Assembly: GCA_016934295.1 (NCBI GenBank)
Contig: JAFGTD010000123.1
Coordinates: forward strand, 1-43,862
Length of the DNA: 43,862 bases
Direction: 5' to 3'
Source: Acidobacteriota bacterium
Lineage (GTDB): Bacteria > Acidobacteriota > UBA6911
In this document: positions 8,714 to 17,544 of the stretch, in pieces
Numbering within the stretch: position 1 is the stretch's first letter
Layout of the letters: each line of letters starts with the position of its first letter
The notes under the pieces: generated by a model
Told to the model about the DNA's origin: nothing
The model's database searches: none
What the model saw: only the letters and a program-made list of their open reading frames with translations
Translations under genes and position numbers: made by a program

Positions 8714-10393
8714 ATGACGGAAGCTACCGGTGCCAATTTCATTCAGGAGGCGGTTCAGGAAGATCTCGCCAAAGGCCGTTTTTCTAAAGTTATTACCCGT
8801 TTCCCGCCCGAACCCAACGGCTATCTGCATATCGGGCACGCCAAAGCGATCTGCATCGATTTCGGCATTGCGGAAGAATTCGGCGGCGTCTGCAATCTGC
8901 GCTTCGACGATACCAATCCAACCAAGGAAGAGCAGCATTACATCGATGCCATCCAGGACAATGTACGCTGGCTCGGCTTCGACTGGGGCGATCGGCTGTA
9001 TTATGCCTCCGACTATTTCGACCGTATGTATGCGTGGGCGATCCAATTGATTAAGGACGGTAAAGCGTATGTCGACGACCAGACGCCGGATGAAATCCGG
9101 GAAAACCGCGGCACCCTGACCGAACCGGGTCGGCCGAGCCCGTACCGGGATCGAAGTATCGAAGAAAACCTGGATCTGTTCGAACGGATGCAGGCGGGGG
9201 AATTCCCGGACGGCTCCAGGGTTCTGAGAGCGAAGATTGACATGGCTGCGCCTAATTTGAATCTCAGGGATCCTGTCATGTACCGTATCCTGGCCGTGCC
9301 GCACCACAGGACCGGGAATCGCTGGAAAATCTATCCCATGTATGACTGGGCGCATGGCCTGGAAGATTCCGTTGAAGGGATCAGCCACTCGCTCTGCTCC
9401 CTGGAATTTGAAGATCATCGCCCTCTGTACGACTGGTACCTTGAGCAGCTCGGCATCCATCATCCACGGCAGATAGAATTCGCCAGATTGGAGCTCGAAT
9501 ATACGGTGTTGAGCAAGCGCAAGCTGATTCAACTGGTTGAAGGCGGCTATGTGACCGGCTGGGACGACCCGCGCCTGCCGACACTGGCCGGTTTGCGTCG
9601 CCGTGGGTACACCCCCGCCGCGATACGCAATTTCTGCGACCGCATCGGGGTTTCCAAAGCCCACAGCGTTGTCGAATTCGCCCTGCTGGAACACTGCCTT
9701 CGCGAAGAACTGAATAAAAGCGCTCCCCGAACCATGGCCGTGCTGCGGCCGCTCAAAGTGGTATTGACCAATTATCCCGAAGGGAAGGTTGAGGAGTTCG
9801 AAGCGGACATTAATCCGGAAGATCCCTCGGCCGGGAAACGGAAAATCCCGTTCAGCCGGGAGTTATGGATAGAACAGGACGATTTTCGCGAGGACCCGCC
9901 CAAAAAGTTTTTCCGCCTGTCGCCCGGACGCGAAGTGCGCCTCAAGTACGCGTATTACATTACCTGTAACGAGGTGATTAAAGATCCTGACACCGGCGAT
10001 TTGATCGAACTGCGCTGTAAGTATGATCCCGAGACAAGGGGCGGCTGGCTGCCCGGAGGGCGCAAGGTAAAGGGAACCTCGCACTGGGTGTCCGCCCCTC
10101 ATGCGGTCCGGGCGGAGTTCCGGTTGTACGATCGTCTTTTTACAAAACCGAATCCGGATGAGGGTAAACAATTTTTGTCGAATCTGAACGCGCAGTCGCT
10201 CGAGAGTATATCCGGATTTATTGAAGCCGGTCTGGAGAATGCGCCTGCCGGCAATCGTTACCAGTTCGAACGCCAGGGATATTTCAGCGTCGATCCTGTT
10301 TCAAAGCCCGGAGCCATGGCCTTTAACCGCAGTGTATCCCTTAAAGATACCTGGGCGAAGATAGAGAATAAAAAAAATAACAAGAACGGGTAG
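8714..10393 (+). CDS. glnS: Glutaminyl-tRNA synthetase
   Basis: A class I aminoacyl-tRNA synthetase that charges tRNA(Gln) with glutamine in the cytoplasm. Its 559 residues match the usual bacterial length (E. coli 554). The signature [14 protein letters not shown], with HIGH at 39-42, and the KMSKS-type loop VLSKRKL near 265-271 are intact. So are [25 protein letters not shown]-type and [10 protein letters not shown] blocks typical of GlnRS. The C-terminal half carries the beta-barrel anticodon-binding domains (VLTNYPEG..., [12 protein letters not shown]). The start follows a strong AAGGAGAGG site. It has no operon partner: a divergent gene lies upstream and about 380 bases of spacer follow. 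GlnRS rather than GluRS is supported by the PPEPNG motif and the C-terminal barrel domains. Its presence suggests that tRNA(Gln) need not be made only by the GatCAB route. Confidence 0.97.
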   Translation: MTEATGANFIQEAVQEDLAKGRFSKVITRFPPEPNGYLHIGHAKAICIDFGIAEEFGGVCNLRFDDTNPTKEEQHYIDAIQDNVRWLGFDWGDRLYYASDYFDRMYAWAIQLIKDGKAYVDDQTPDEIRENRGTLTEPGRPSPYRDRSIEENLDLFERMQAGEFPDGSRVLRAKIDMAAPNLNLRDPVMYRILAVPHHRTGNRWKIYPMYDWAHGLEDSVEGISHSLCSLEFEDHRPLYDWYLEQLGIHHPRQIEFARLELEYTVLSKRKLIQLVEGGYVTGWDDPRLPTLAGLRRRGYTPAAIRNFCDRIGVSKAHSVVEFALLEHCLREELNKSAPRTMAVLRPLKVVLTNYPEGKVEEFEADINPEDPSAGKRKIPFSRELWIEQDDFREDPPKKFFRLSPGREVRLKYAYYITCNEVIKDPDTGDLIELRCKYDPETRGGWLPGGRKVKGTSHWVSAPHAVRAEFRLYDRLFTKPNPDEGKQFLSNLNAQSLESISGFIEAGLENAPAGNRYQFERQGYFSVDPVSKPGAMAFNRSVSLKDTWAKIENKKNNKNG

Positions 10394-10775
10394 GGGATGT
10401 CCTAATCTCTTCGTTGTACATTGAAGCGTTTCAACCGGTTGCGCCTCGAGGATCTCTGATATGTTGAGGTTCAACCGTGCGATGTTCCAATCAGATACAG
10501 ACTATTGATTTAGTAGTATTTTGGGTGGCCTTTTTCTGTCCGCAAAGTGCCGGAATTCCCCGGAAAAGCCTGTGAACATCTCTCCAAATATGTGACGGAA
10601 ATTACTGTAAATCCCTATTGCTCTGGATATTTTTCCCGATATGGAGAAGTAGGGACAAACAGCTCATTCCCTAAAAGTTCGCGCAGAGTCTCTGTATTTA
10701 CCAAATTTTGAGGAAGAATTAACGCCCAAATCACCGGATTGAATGACCAATCCGAAAACCTGACGATATAAGTCG
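10394..10775. other. 382-base spacer without a recognisable gene
   Basis: This is AT-richer sequence between glnS and the DUF342 gene. I see no tRNA, no strong terminator and no convincing promoter. A minus-strand ORF (10615-11010) covers part of it but overlaps the downstream gene by over 200 bases and resembles no family I know. Confidence 0.5.
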
Positions 10776-12488
10776 ATGAAAAGTTCGGCCAATTTAGCCA
10801 GATCAGGTCCAGGAAACCTACCGGTTGACAATAATGTTTATGCGCAATCTTCCGTTGCGCCCGACGATTCCGTTCGGGAATCGTCCCCGGAAGAAAATGA
10901 ACCTGAAATTCCCGTGCCGTCCAGCATACGGTTTCAGAAAAAAGGGATAAATAACAGCCTGCTGGCCGTAACGATAGAGCCCAGCGGTGATTTTCCCCTG
11001 GGTATCCCAATGAAATCCATCCAGTCCTGGATTCGCCAGCAGGGTTGTGAATCCTGGCAGCAGGATGAAAGCGCTATCTCCCGATTTGCGCGACAGGCCA
11101 GACAACTCGATGAGTCCAGGGAATACGTTCTTGCCGAGAGGAAAGATTGTTGCGTGGACGTGAAAGTCTCCCCGGATCGTCTCAAAGCCTGGGTTGCCGT
11201 CACACAGGCATTCGGCGGAGAGCCTTTTTCGGAAAAACTCCTGGCAGACATTCTCGAAGCCAATCACATCACATTCGGAATCAAGAAGGACGTGCTTCGG
11301 GAAATCCAGAAAACCGGATGGAGTGAAAAAAAACTGATTGCAGAGGGTGTATCCCCCGTTGAAGGGGAAAAGGCGAAATTCGTCCCGCTGGTGGAAGAAT
11401 CCGAACACAAAGGTATCCCCCAGGAGCGTGAGGACGGCAGTGTCGACTATAAGGACCTGGGGCTGTATATAACGGTAAGTGAAGGAACTCCTTTACTAAA
11501 GCATTTTCCTCCAACCGAAGGCTCCCCCGGGAAGGGTGTAGACGGCAAACCGATTCCCACTCCCCCCGTCAGAGACCGGGTTCTTCTTCCCGGTGTCGGT
11601 TCAGCGATCTCACCCGACGATCCCAGTATCATCATTGCGACACGAGCCGGCAAGCCCTTTTACGACGACAATTCCGTGCGAGTGGATCCTACGCTTGAAG
11701 TCAACAAGGTGGATCCATCGACCGGCAATGTCATCTTCGACGGGAACATTGTTGTCTGGGGGCCGGTGGAAGCCGGATATACGATCCAGGCCGGGCACGA
11801 TCTTACAATCCTGGACACGGTGGAGGGAGCCGATCTGATAGCCGGAAACGACATAACCCTGGTAACGGGCATCTACGGAAGAGGAAAATCGAAGATCAGC
11901 TTAAAAGGAAACCTGATGGCGCGATTCCTCAACGATTGCACTATTCAGTGCGGAGGCAATATTGACGTTACCGATCTGATGTCCCACTGTTTTGTTGAAT
12001 GCCAAGGGGCTCTGCATCTGGGAGAACTCGGTGGGAAAGGGCAGATTATCGGGGGGAATATACAGGTTTTGGAGAAGGCTCAGGCGCGGATCATCGGTTC
12101 GATCTCAGAAATTACAACCAGGATTGCCGTAGGGCCCTCAAAAGAACTCCTTTCGAAAATAGCAAGGATAAAGGAAGAAATCGAACAGCTGCAACACGAT
12201 CTTAAAATTATCGGCAAACCTTCTCAAGCGCAATTGAAGCAGGGAGCTGTTGAGGGCAGCCAAGGTTTCGAAGATTTGAAAGCAAAACAGGTTGCTTTAG
12301 TTGAGCGGCTTAAATCGTTGGAAGAAGAAGGGATAGAATTGCAGAATAAATTGGATTCTTCCCGGAACGGACTTATAAAAGCCGAAGAGGTTTATCACGG
12401 TGCAATTCTCAGCGTCGGAACTAAACGGAAAAGGGTTGATGATTTGACGACTGATTTTTATTTGTTTCAACCAGTCAACGAGAACTGA
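10776..12488 (+). CDS. FapA/DUF342 family polymer-forming protein
   Basis: This 570-residue protein has the FapA (DUF342) layout. A non-conserved N-terminus is followed by the N-terminal domain (about 50-150), then the GSPGKGVDGKPIPTP signature near 250. Next comes a right-handed beta-helix of short hexapeptide-like rungs (about 300-450; e.g. IVVWGPVEAGYTIQAGHDLT, CTIQCGGNIDVTDLM). A coiled-coil tail lies at about 455-560 (LLSKIARIKEEIEQLQHDLK). Characterised relatives influence flagellar assembly or cell-envelope localisation, but no flagellar gene is near here, so the role is open. The chosen ATG has no clear Shine-Dalgarno site and the first ~45 residues are low-complexity, so the true start could be slightly downstream. 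It stands alone, with long spacers on both sides. Confidence 0.85.
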   Translation: MKSSANLARSGPGNLPVDNNVYAQSSVAPDDSVRESSPEENEPEIPVPSSIRFQKKGINNSLLAVTIEPSGDFPLGIPMKSIQSWIRQQGCESWQQDESAISRFARQARQLDESREYVLAERKDCCVDVKVSPDRLKAWVAVTQAFGGEPFSEKLLADILEANHITFGIKKDVLREIQKTGWSEKKLIAEGVSPVEGEKAKFVPLVEESEHKGIPQEREDGSVDYKDLGLYITVSEGTPLLKHFPPTEGSPGKGVDGKPIPTPPVRDRVLLPGVGSAISPDDPSIIIATRAGKPFYDDNSVRVDPTLEVNKVDPSTGNVIFDGNIVVWGPVEAGYTIQAGHDLTILDTVEGADLIAGNDITLVTGIYGRGKSKISLKGNLMARFLNDCTIQCGGNIDVTDLMSHCFVECQGALHLGELGGKGQIIGGNIQVLEKAQARIIGSISEITTRIAVGPSKELLSKIARIKEEIEQLQHDLKIIGKPSQAQLKQGAVEGSQGFEDLKAKQVALVERLKSLEEEGIELQNKLDSSRNGLIKAEEVYHGAILSVGTKRKRVDDLTTDFYLFQPVNEN

Positions 12489-12853
12489 TCTGCAAAGTGT
12501 AATTTCCCAATATTCTCAGGGGCAAATTCGGGTATGAGTGTATTTCTTTGATGGGTTTCTTTTGAGAAATTAAAGATAGTCCCGATTAGCTCACATTCTA
12601 TTCTAAGACTTTAGTTTTAATGCACATTGGATTGGATCAAGTAGACGATGAAGAGGTTTTTACGTTTGTATAGTACAGGACGCAATAAAAAAATGAACCT
12701 TAAGTTCGAAAAAAGTGTCTGATAGCACAAAAGCTTTTATGCACCCCGAAGGCTGTGGGGAAAAGCGACTGATTTCTGTTCGTAAAACAGGTTTTTAATC
12801 GTCCATCGAAGAAACGGGAGACACGGGTTGCGGCCCGATTTAATTACGAAAAA
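12489..12853. other. 365-base AT-rich spacer, no gene seen
   Basis: This lies between the FapA-like gene and the small membrane protein gene. A short stem (CTGTT...AACAG) followed by GTTTTTAAT near 12775-12797 could be a weak terminator but is too short to call. No RNA gene or riboswitch was recognised. Confidence 0.4.
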
Positions 12854-13522
12854 ATGGAAATCAAGGAAGAGCAACTTGTTACCTCTCTGGAAAACAGGAT
12901 TGAATTTTACAGGTACAGCATGGCATGGACTTTCATCCTGGGATTCTTGTCCGGGGTATGCGTTTTTTGTGGAGAAACGTCATTTTTAATAACGGAATCA
13001 TCCGGTCTGTCTCCGAAAGTCATTAAAATTTTTTTTTGTTTTTTAATTGCAATAGCCGGCATGGCGACAGGTTGCGCCTGTCGGCGTCGAATAAGATTTT
13101 TGAAAAATTGCCGGGACAGAATATTGATGGAGTTTTCCAATCGGCCGTTTTTCCCGAAGCCGGTTCGGGAGGGGATCATTACTGAGATGCAGGTTCTTTT
13201 CGGAATTCTGTTTGTATTTTCCGCTGTCATTGCCTGTATTCACTATCCTGTTCCGAAGCTGCCCGCTTTCCTGGACAGCGATCTTGTGCGGCTGATTCCC
13301 ATAATGGGTTTTGTCGGATTGTGTTGGATTTCCGTCTGCCCGGATCGGAAAAATCCCTTCATTCGGGTAAATTCCATTCAGGATTTTCTGGAGGGACAAA
13401 AGATACATATCCGTTTCCGCCATAGCCGACCGAAAATTTACCGGGCCTATGCGATAAAAAATCCGAATTTGCCGGAAGGCAAAGTCTCGCAACTGCACAC
13501 CAACCGGTCGGCCCATCCATAA
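12854..13522 (+). CDS. Small integral membrane protein of unknown function
   Basis: A 222-residue protein that I do not recognise. Four hydrophobic segments can be seen near residues 24-46, 57-76, 111-130 and 145-162. A basic segment (CACRRRIRFLKNCRDR) lies between helices 2 and 3. A hydrophilic, basic C-terminal tail (from about 165) is presumably cytoplasmic by the positive-inside rule. Several cysteines lie in or next to the helices (VCVFC, CFLI, GCAC, LCWISVC). The ATG at 12854 has no good Shine-Dalgarno sequence. It stands alone, converging on the UroD-family gene across a long inverted repeat. No function can be inferred. Confidence 0.65.
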   Translation: MEIKEEQLVTSLENRIEFYRYSMAWTFILGFLSGVCVFCGETSFLITESSGLSPKVIKIFFCFLIAIAGMATGCACRRRIRFLKNCRDRILMEFSNRPFFPKPVREGIITEMQVLFGILFVFSAVIACIHYPVPKLPAFLDSDLVRLIPIMGFVGLCWISVCPDRKNPFIRVNSIQDFLEGQKIHIRFRHSRPKIYRAYAIKNPNLPEGKVSQLHTNRSAHP

Positions 13523-13529
13523 TAATACT

Positions 13530-13715
13530 GCCGTTGCACGTTACACGTTAAACGTTGCACGTTAAAGACAAAAAGATCGTTGAATGTTCAAAACAACTGC
13601 ATCGTTGAACGTTTCAAATTCGGCATGACAGCCGCTAAAATGACCACCTGATTTTAACGTTCCAACGAAGCTTTTTCTTTTAACGTGCAACGTTTAACGT
13701 GTAACGTGCAACGGC
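13530..13715. repeat. AACGTT-family inverted-repeat element, copy A (perfect 37-base arms)
   Basis: The left arm 13530-13566 (GCCGTTGCACGTTACACG...) is the exact reverse complement of the right arm 13679-13715 (...CGTGTAACGTGCAACGGC). The arms are themselves made of near-repeats of CGTTGCACGTTA/AACGTT. The centre contains GGCATGACA and ACCTGATTTTAACGTTCC, which recur in copy B at 15066-15215. It occupies almost the whole gap between two convergent genes. Confidence 0.9.
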
Positions 13716-13722
13716 TTTATGT

Positions 13723-15042
13723 TCAGTAAATCCCGTACTCCATTACCGCTTCCGTCATGGCGTGCAGGTTGGCGGCATTGCATTTATCTACACTGGCGCC
13801 GCCGGTCAGGATAAAACCGCCTCCTTCACCGCAGACCTCAATCAGTTTACGGCAATACTCCTTAACGGCCTGGGGTGTTCCCGTACACAACAGCGACGCC
13901 GGCACGTTGCCCGCGATACAGGCGTTGTCCCCGAGTATCTTCTTGGCCTCGAACATATCGGTCTGATCGAAATGCCATACGACTTTCCCTTTAGGCAGAT
14001 CCTTGATGATGTCCAGGCGGTTGTTGTATTTACCCTCGGCGAACAGCAGCGGTACGACCCCCTCTTCAATCAGCCCCAGAATGACTTTTCTGAAGGTGGG
14101 CCAATAGAATCTTTCATACTGTTTGCGGGACATGAAGGTATCGTCGCCTTTGTGCAGGGCGAAGAATACAATCGGCCTGCCCGACATTTTGACTCCATCC
14201 AGGCCGCAGTCGATGTTCATCTGCGTGACCTTTTCGATCGCCGCCAGCAGCTTTTCGGGTTGGCGGTACATATCCATGATAACGCCCTTGGTTCCTCTCA
14301 GGGTATCCGCCAGGATATCGAACGGTGCGTGCGACTGACCCCCGAAAAGCGACGGATATCCGGCCGCTGTAGCTTCCCGGTCGAACTGCATGATGGGTCC
14401 CATCCATTTAGCGGTTTCTTCTCCATGGTCGATAATAGCCTGGTAGGCGGCCCGAACCTGCGGCATGACGGCGGGCATCAGAAACTTATTGGCCATGCCG
14501 AGAATGAAAGGTGTCGGTGGAAAGTGCTCAAAAGGAGCCAGCGCCCCGATACTTCGGGGAATATAGCGCCGGAGACAGAAATCGGTCAGATCTTCAAGGA
14601 ACAGGTCGTAGTCGTCCGCCTTCATATATTCGCCTTCTACGAACTGCATCATCGATGCATGATCGGGCAAACCGTGCCCGGGCCATTTTACGGTCCGGGT
14701 ATCCACGATTTCCGATGCCCTGGCCGAGGGCACCATCATAGGTCCGATACATGTATCGGATTCAAATTCGTTCAGGAATTTCCTGTATGCCTGGCAGAGA
14801 CGTTCGTTGTCGTGCATGGCCTCCTTCAGTGTCATTCCGGCATGATAAAGGGGAAAGCTTCCTGCAGGCAGGATCAACGGAACCCGGTCCGGCTTTTCCA
14901 GTCTGAAAACTTTGATAAACCGGGTGACTCTTTCCCGGTATGCTTTTTTTGCTTCAGGATCCTTAAACTCTACTCCCGGGGCATCCAGCCACTGTTCGAA
15001 TCTTTTTTCCTGTTTCTGTTCCGGCGTCTGATTGTCATCCAT
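13723..15042 (-). CDS. Uroporphyrinogen decarboxylase family protein (MtaA/CmuA-like)
   Basis: A 439-residue cytoplasmic protein of the UroD superfamily. In anaerobes most such proteins are not heme enzymes but corrinoid-linked methyltransferases or relatives (MtaA, CmuA). Seen here are the TIM-barrel blocks typical of that branch: RVPLILPAGSFPLYHAG near 60, a central DILADTLRGTKGVIMDMY, then VPLLFAEGKYNNRLDII and ACIAGNVPASLLCTGTP, and a C-terminal GGGFILTGGASVDKCNAANL. I start at ATG 15042 (MDDNQTPEQ), which follows GGAGGA by about 10 bases. The longer ORF start at 15075 runs into a repeat. No corrinoid protein or activator gene is adjacent, so methyl transfer is unproven. It is transcribed away from the secreted protein gene at 15363. 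Confidence 0.8.
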   Translation of the reverse strand: MDDNQTPEQKQEKRFEQWLDAPGVEFKDPEAKKAYRERVTRFIKVFRLEKPDRVPLILPAGSFPLYHAGMTLKEAMHDNERLCQAYRKFLNEFESDTCIGPMMVPSARASEIVDTRTVKWPGHGLPDHASMMQFVEGEYMKADDYDLFLEDLTDFCLRRYIPRSIGALAPFEHFPPTPFILGMANKFLMPAVMPQVRAAYQAIIDHGEETAKWMGPIMQFDREATAAGYPSLFGGQSHAPFDILADTLRGTKGVIMDMYRQPEKLLAAIEKVTQMNIDCGLDGVKMSGRPIVFFALHKGDDTFMSRKQYERFYWPTFRKVILGLIEEGVVPLLFAEGKYNNRLDIIKDLPKGKVVWHFDQTDMFEAKKILGDNACIAGNVPASLLCTGTPQAVKEYCRKLIEVCGEGGGFILTGGASVDKCNAANLHAMTEAVMEYGIY

Positions 15043-15065
15043 TGATTTCGGTTCCTCCAAATACT

Positions 15066-15215
15066 GCCGTTGCATGTTTAAACCAAAAGCATCGTTGCTC
15101 GTTCCATTGTCGGCACGATGATCCTAAAAATGGCAACCTGATTATAACGTTTAAACGTTCAACGTCTCATGTTCAACGTCCAACGTCCAACGTTTAAACG
15201 TTCAATTTGTAACGG
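15066..15215. repeat. AACGTT-family repeat element, copy B (degenerate)
   Basis: It begins GCCGTTGCATGTTTAAACC and ends CGTTCAATTTGTAACGG, a degenerate inverted pair like copy A. The interior shares TCGTTG, GGCA(C)GA and the core CTAAAA-TGGCAACCTGATT-TAACG with copy A. The right half has back-to-back GTTCAACGTC/CAACGTC units. It lies in the 320-base divergent spacer between the UroD-family gene and the secreted-protein gene; no promoter was assigned there. Confidence 0.7.
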
Positions 15216-15362
15216 TTGTAAGATATCCTTGATTAATCCCCCCACCCGATTATAGGATAGCCTCGCTTTTGATAAAGCGGAGATTATATTATTAGCGCTT
15301 CTTCCATACTGCAATGGATGGATTTCTGATTGTAACCGGAAATTATTCCAATGGAGGACCTC

Positions 15363-16349
15363 ATGTTGACGAGAAAGATCGTTTTGGCGGCTGTGGTTTG
15401 TACAGCGATGCTGTCCGGCCCGGGATTGGCCCATGCAGCGGATCCATGCGATCGCGCCTGTTTGGAAGGTTATATCGATAAAGTATTGGATGCCATGATT
15501 GAGCGCGACCCGGAACAGCTCATGCTTGCGAAGGACGTTCGCTATACGGAAAACGGAGTGGCGCTGATCCCGGGTGACGGATTATGGGGGACCGCAAGCG
15601 CCCGCGGAAATTACAGTTTATACGTTTGCGATCCTGAGGCCGGTCAAGTCGGATTCTACGGGACTCTTATAGAACTCGGCAACATGGATTACATAGCGCT
15701 CAGGGTGAAGGTTTTTGAAGCGCTGATTGAGGAAATTGAAGTCATCGTCGTACGCCCCGGTGGAACCATGCCCGGGCCGGACGGCCAGCCTGCTCTATCC
15801 GTTGGGCAGATTGTGGATTTGCAAAAGCCGCGACGGCAGTTTCTGGAAACGGTGCCCAAAGATGAACGGATGTCCCGGGAGGATCTGATTAAAGTCGCCA
15901 ACTGGTACTTTACCGGGCTGGCCAACCAGACGGGCAAATTTACCGCTCCCTTTGCCGATTCCTGCGAGCGATTGGAAAATGGAACGCAGTCGACGAACCA
16001 GAAGCCGGATCCTAATACCAGTTCGGGTGCCCTGGATATCCTGTCGATGGGATGCGAAGAACAGCAAAAATCCGGATGGTTCGCGTTCGTTACCGAGATC
16101 CGGAACCGCCGCTTCCCTGTAGTGGATATCGAGCGCGGCCTGGTTCTGGCTTTCGGATTTTTCGATCATGATGCGGCTGTTCGGAGCTACCCGCTTCCGG
16201 ACGGCACGATGATCCCCAATATTATATCCTATCCCCAGACAATCGAAATATCGGAATTGTTTCAGATAAGAAAGGGAAAAATCGACCAGATTGAGGCTGT
16301 GATCAATTCCGTGCCTTACGGCATGAAATCGGAAGTTTGGGATAAATAA
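15363..16349 (+). CDS. Secreted protein, DUF8021/NTF2-like
   Basis: This 328-residue protein has a clear Sec signal peptide (MLTRKIVLAAVVCTAM...GLAHA, cleavage before ADPCDR). I start at ATG 15363 because GGAGGA lies just upstream; the longer ORF start at 15351 overlaps that site. The first mature block (CDRACLEGYIDKVLDAMIE...VRYTENGVALIPGDGLWGTA...YVCDPEAGQVGFYG) resembles a family of secreted NTF2-like domain proteins that I recall as DUF8021, some found in fungi and bacteria. A second half repeats the theme (SMGCEEQQKSGWFAFVTEIRNRRFPVVDIERGLVLAF), suggesting two related folds in tandem. No enzyme activity is established that I know of. It lies upstream of the redox gene block and might bind or process its substrate, which is speculation. 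Confidence 0.7.
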   Translation: MLTRKIVLAAVVCTAMLSGPGLAHAADPCDRACLEGYIDKVLDAMIERDPEQLMLAKDVRYTENGVALIPGDGLWGTASARGNYSLYVCDPEAGQVGFYGTLIELGNMDYIALRVKVFEALIEEIEVIVVRPGGTMPGPDGQPALSVGQIVDLQKPRRQFLETVPKDERMSREDLIKVANWYFTGLANQTGKFTAPFADSCERLENGTQSTNQKPDPNTSSGALDILSMGCEEQQKSGWFAFVTEIRNRRFPVVDIERGLVLAFGFFDHDAAVRSYPLPDGTMIPNIISYPQTIEISELFQIRKGKIDQIEAVINSVPYGMKSEVWDK

Positions 16350-16360
16350 TTATAGTAGGG

Positions 16361-16472
16361 GCGAACCTTGTGTTCGCCCTCTAAACAATGATAGAGGTCT
16401 GGGATTGCGAACCTTGTGTTCGCCCTCTAAACAATGATAGAGGTCTGGGATTGCGAACCTTGTGTTCGCCCT
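16361..16472 (+). repeat. 46-base tandem repeat (2.4 copies) carrying GCGAACCTTGTGTTCGC hairpins
   Basis: The unit starting GCGAACCTTGTGTTCGCCCT and ending GGTCTGGGATT is repeated at 16361 and 16407, apparently without change. A third partial copy is at 16453-16472. Each contains the palindrome GCGAAC-CTTGT-GTTCGC; the first copy, with its GGG prefix, makes GGGCGAAC/GTTCGCCC. It follows the secreted-protein gene by 11 bases and could stall or stabilise that transcript, though there is no T-tract. Confidence 0.85.
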
Positions 16473-16776
16473 GGAAGCAATAAAGTCGGGGGGCGACTTC
16501 ACTCACCCCGGGCGGTCGGCAGGGACTTGGAATTGAAAAGATTCCGGGTATTTCGGTGTTTTAATTGACAGGGTGCAATCCTCTGAGAAGAATGGATTCG
16601 TCGGCATTTCTTGCAGGATCATGTAACGAGATACTGCCGATGGTCGTAAAAGAAATAGGGGTATTTGCGGTCCTTGGTATTCGAAACGGCAATGGCGTGC
16701 GAAAAAGGTGAGTTAAGAGTTTGAGGATGATAGAGGACTTGTTGTAGAATGGCTGGAACCAATGGAGGTGTCGTTC
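16473..16776. other. Upstream region of the ferredoxin-AOR operon
   Basis: This is about 300 bases without a gene. A TTGACA (16565-16570) lies 17 bases before AAGAAT (16588-16593), a possible sigma-70 promoter with a weak -10 box. A second candidate -10 (TAGAAT near 16745) lacks a -35. The promoter is low confidence. GGAGGTG just before 16777 is the ribosome site for the ferredoxin gene. Confidence 0.3.
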
Positions 16777-17529
16777 ATGGCTGGAGATAAAAAGACAGTG
16801 CCTGTTAAGGCAAATATGAAAAAATTTTCACGGCGTGATTTTGTTGTAGGAGGCGGAACCGCTCTTGCGGGGGGAGCCCTGGCTGTTGTTTCACCCGAGG
16901 CGGCGGAAGCTGCCATAAAACAGGACAGTTATCCGCTAGCGACGCATTACCTTGTGTATGACAGCAAACACTGTGCCGGATGTTACGGTTGCATGACGGC
17001 ATGTTCGCTTGTACACGAAGGTGAAATAAACTTTTCCCTTTCCCGGATCCAGATGCACCGGGCTGTTCTGGACGAATATCCTTTCGATATTTCAATCAAT
17101 GTATGCCGGCAATGCCCCACACCCTTGTGTGTGGAAAATTGCCCGACGGGCGCAGCCCATATCAGCGTCGAAAACGGCAACATCAGGATGATCGATAAGG
17201 AAAAATGCATAGGATGCAAGACCTGCATAAAATCATGCCCTTTCATCCCGCATCGTACTATATGGAATCATATAACGATGAAAGCCACCAAATGCGACTT
17301 GTGCGTGGATACGCCCTTTTATAACAAGAAGGGCGGCCCCGGCGGCACTCAGGCCTGTGTCGAAGCGTGTGTCGCAAACGCTCTGAAGGTTGTGACCGAA
17401 CTGCCGGATCAGACCGATATCAGCGGATATGACCGCGACCTTCAGCCGCCGCGTAAGGCCATGCCGAAATTCCCTTTCGGAGCTCCAAAGGGTAAATCCA
17501 AAGCAGCCCCGGCTGCAAAAAAGTCTTAG
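16777..17529 (+). CDS. Tat-signal 4Fe-4S ferredoxin-type electron transfer subunit (YdhY/HybA-like)
   Basis: A 250-residue polyferredoxin that should carry four [4Fe-4S] clusters. Cysteine groups appear in order as CAGCYGCMTAC, CRQCPTPLCVENC, CIGCKTCIKSC and CDLC...CVEAC. The N-terminus has a twin-arginine motif (FSRRDFVVGGG) followed by a hydrophobic stretch (GGTALAGGALAVV) and an alanine-rich cleavage region, so Tat export is predicted. I use ATG 16777 because GGAGGTG precedes it; the ORF-track ATG at 16762 overlaps that Shine-Dalgarno site. The tail is lysine/alanine-rich. The next gene, an AOR-family enzyme, starts 15 bases after the stop, so this is very likely its electron-transfer partner, as for E. 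coli ydhY-ydhV. Odd point: the partner enzyme has no export signal of its own. Confidence 0.9.
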   Translation: MAGDKKTVPVKANMKKFSRRDFVVGGGTALAGGALAVVSPEAAEAAIKQDSYPLATHYLVYDSKHCAGCYGCMTACSLVHEGEINFSLSRIQMHRAVLDEYPFDISINVCRQCPTPLCVENCPTGAAHISVENGNIRMIDKEKCIGCKTCIKSCPFIPHRTIWNHITMKATKCDLCVDTPFYNKKGGPGGTQACVEACVANALKVVTELPDQTDISGYDRDLQPPRKAMPKFPFGAPKGKSKAAPAAKKS

Positions 17530-17544
17530 GGGAGGAGGATACTT

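Noticed and set aside
10615-11010. 131-residue minus-strand ORF upstream of the FapA-like gene
   Set aside because: It overlaps the FapA-like gene by over 200 bases and shows no ribosome site or family pattern. Its part outside that gene could be a relic but cannot be supported.
12721-12800. Possible c-di-GMP (GEMM) riboswitch before the membrane protein gene
   Set aside because: The GCACCCCGAAGGCTGTGGGG stretch does not contain the conserved GEMM core, and no paired helices of that type could be drawn.
13762-15045. 427-residue plus-strand ORF
   Set aside because: It mirrors the UroD-family gene on the other strand, which has recognisable motifs and a ribosome site.
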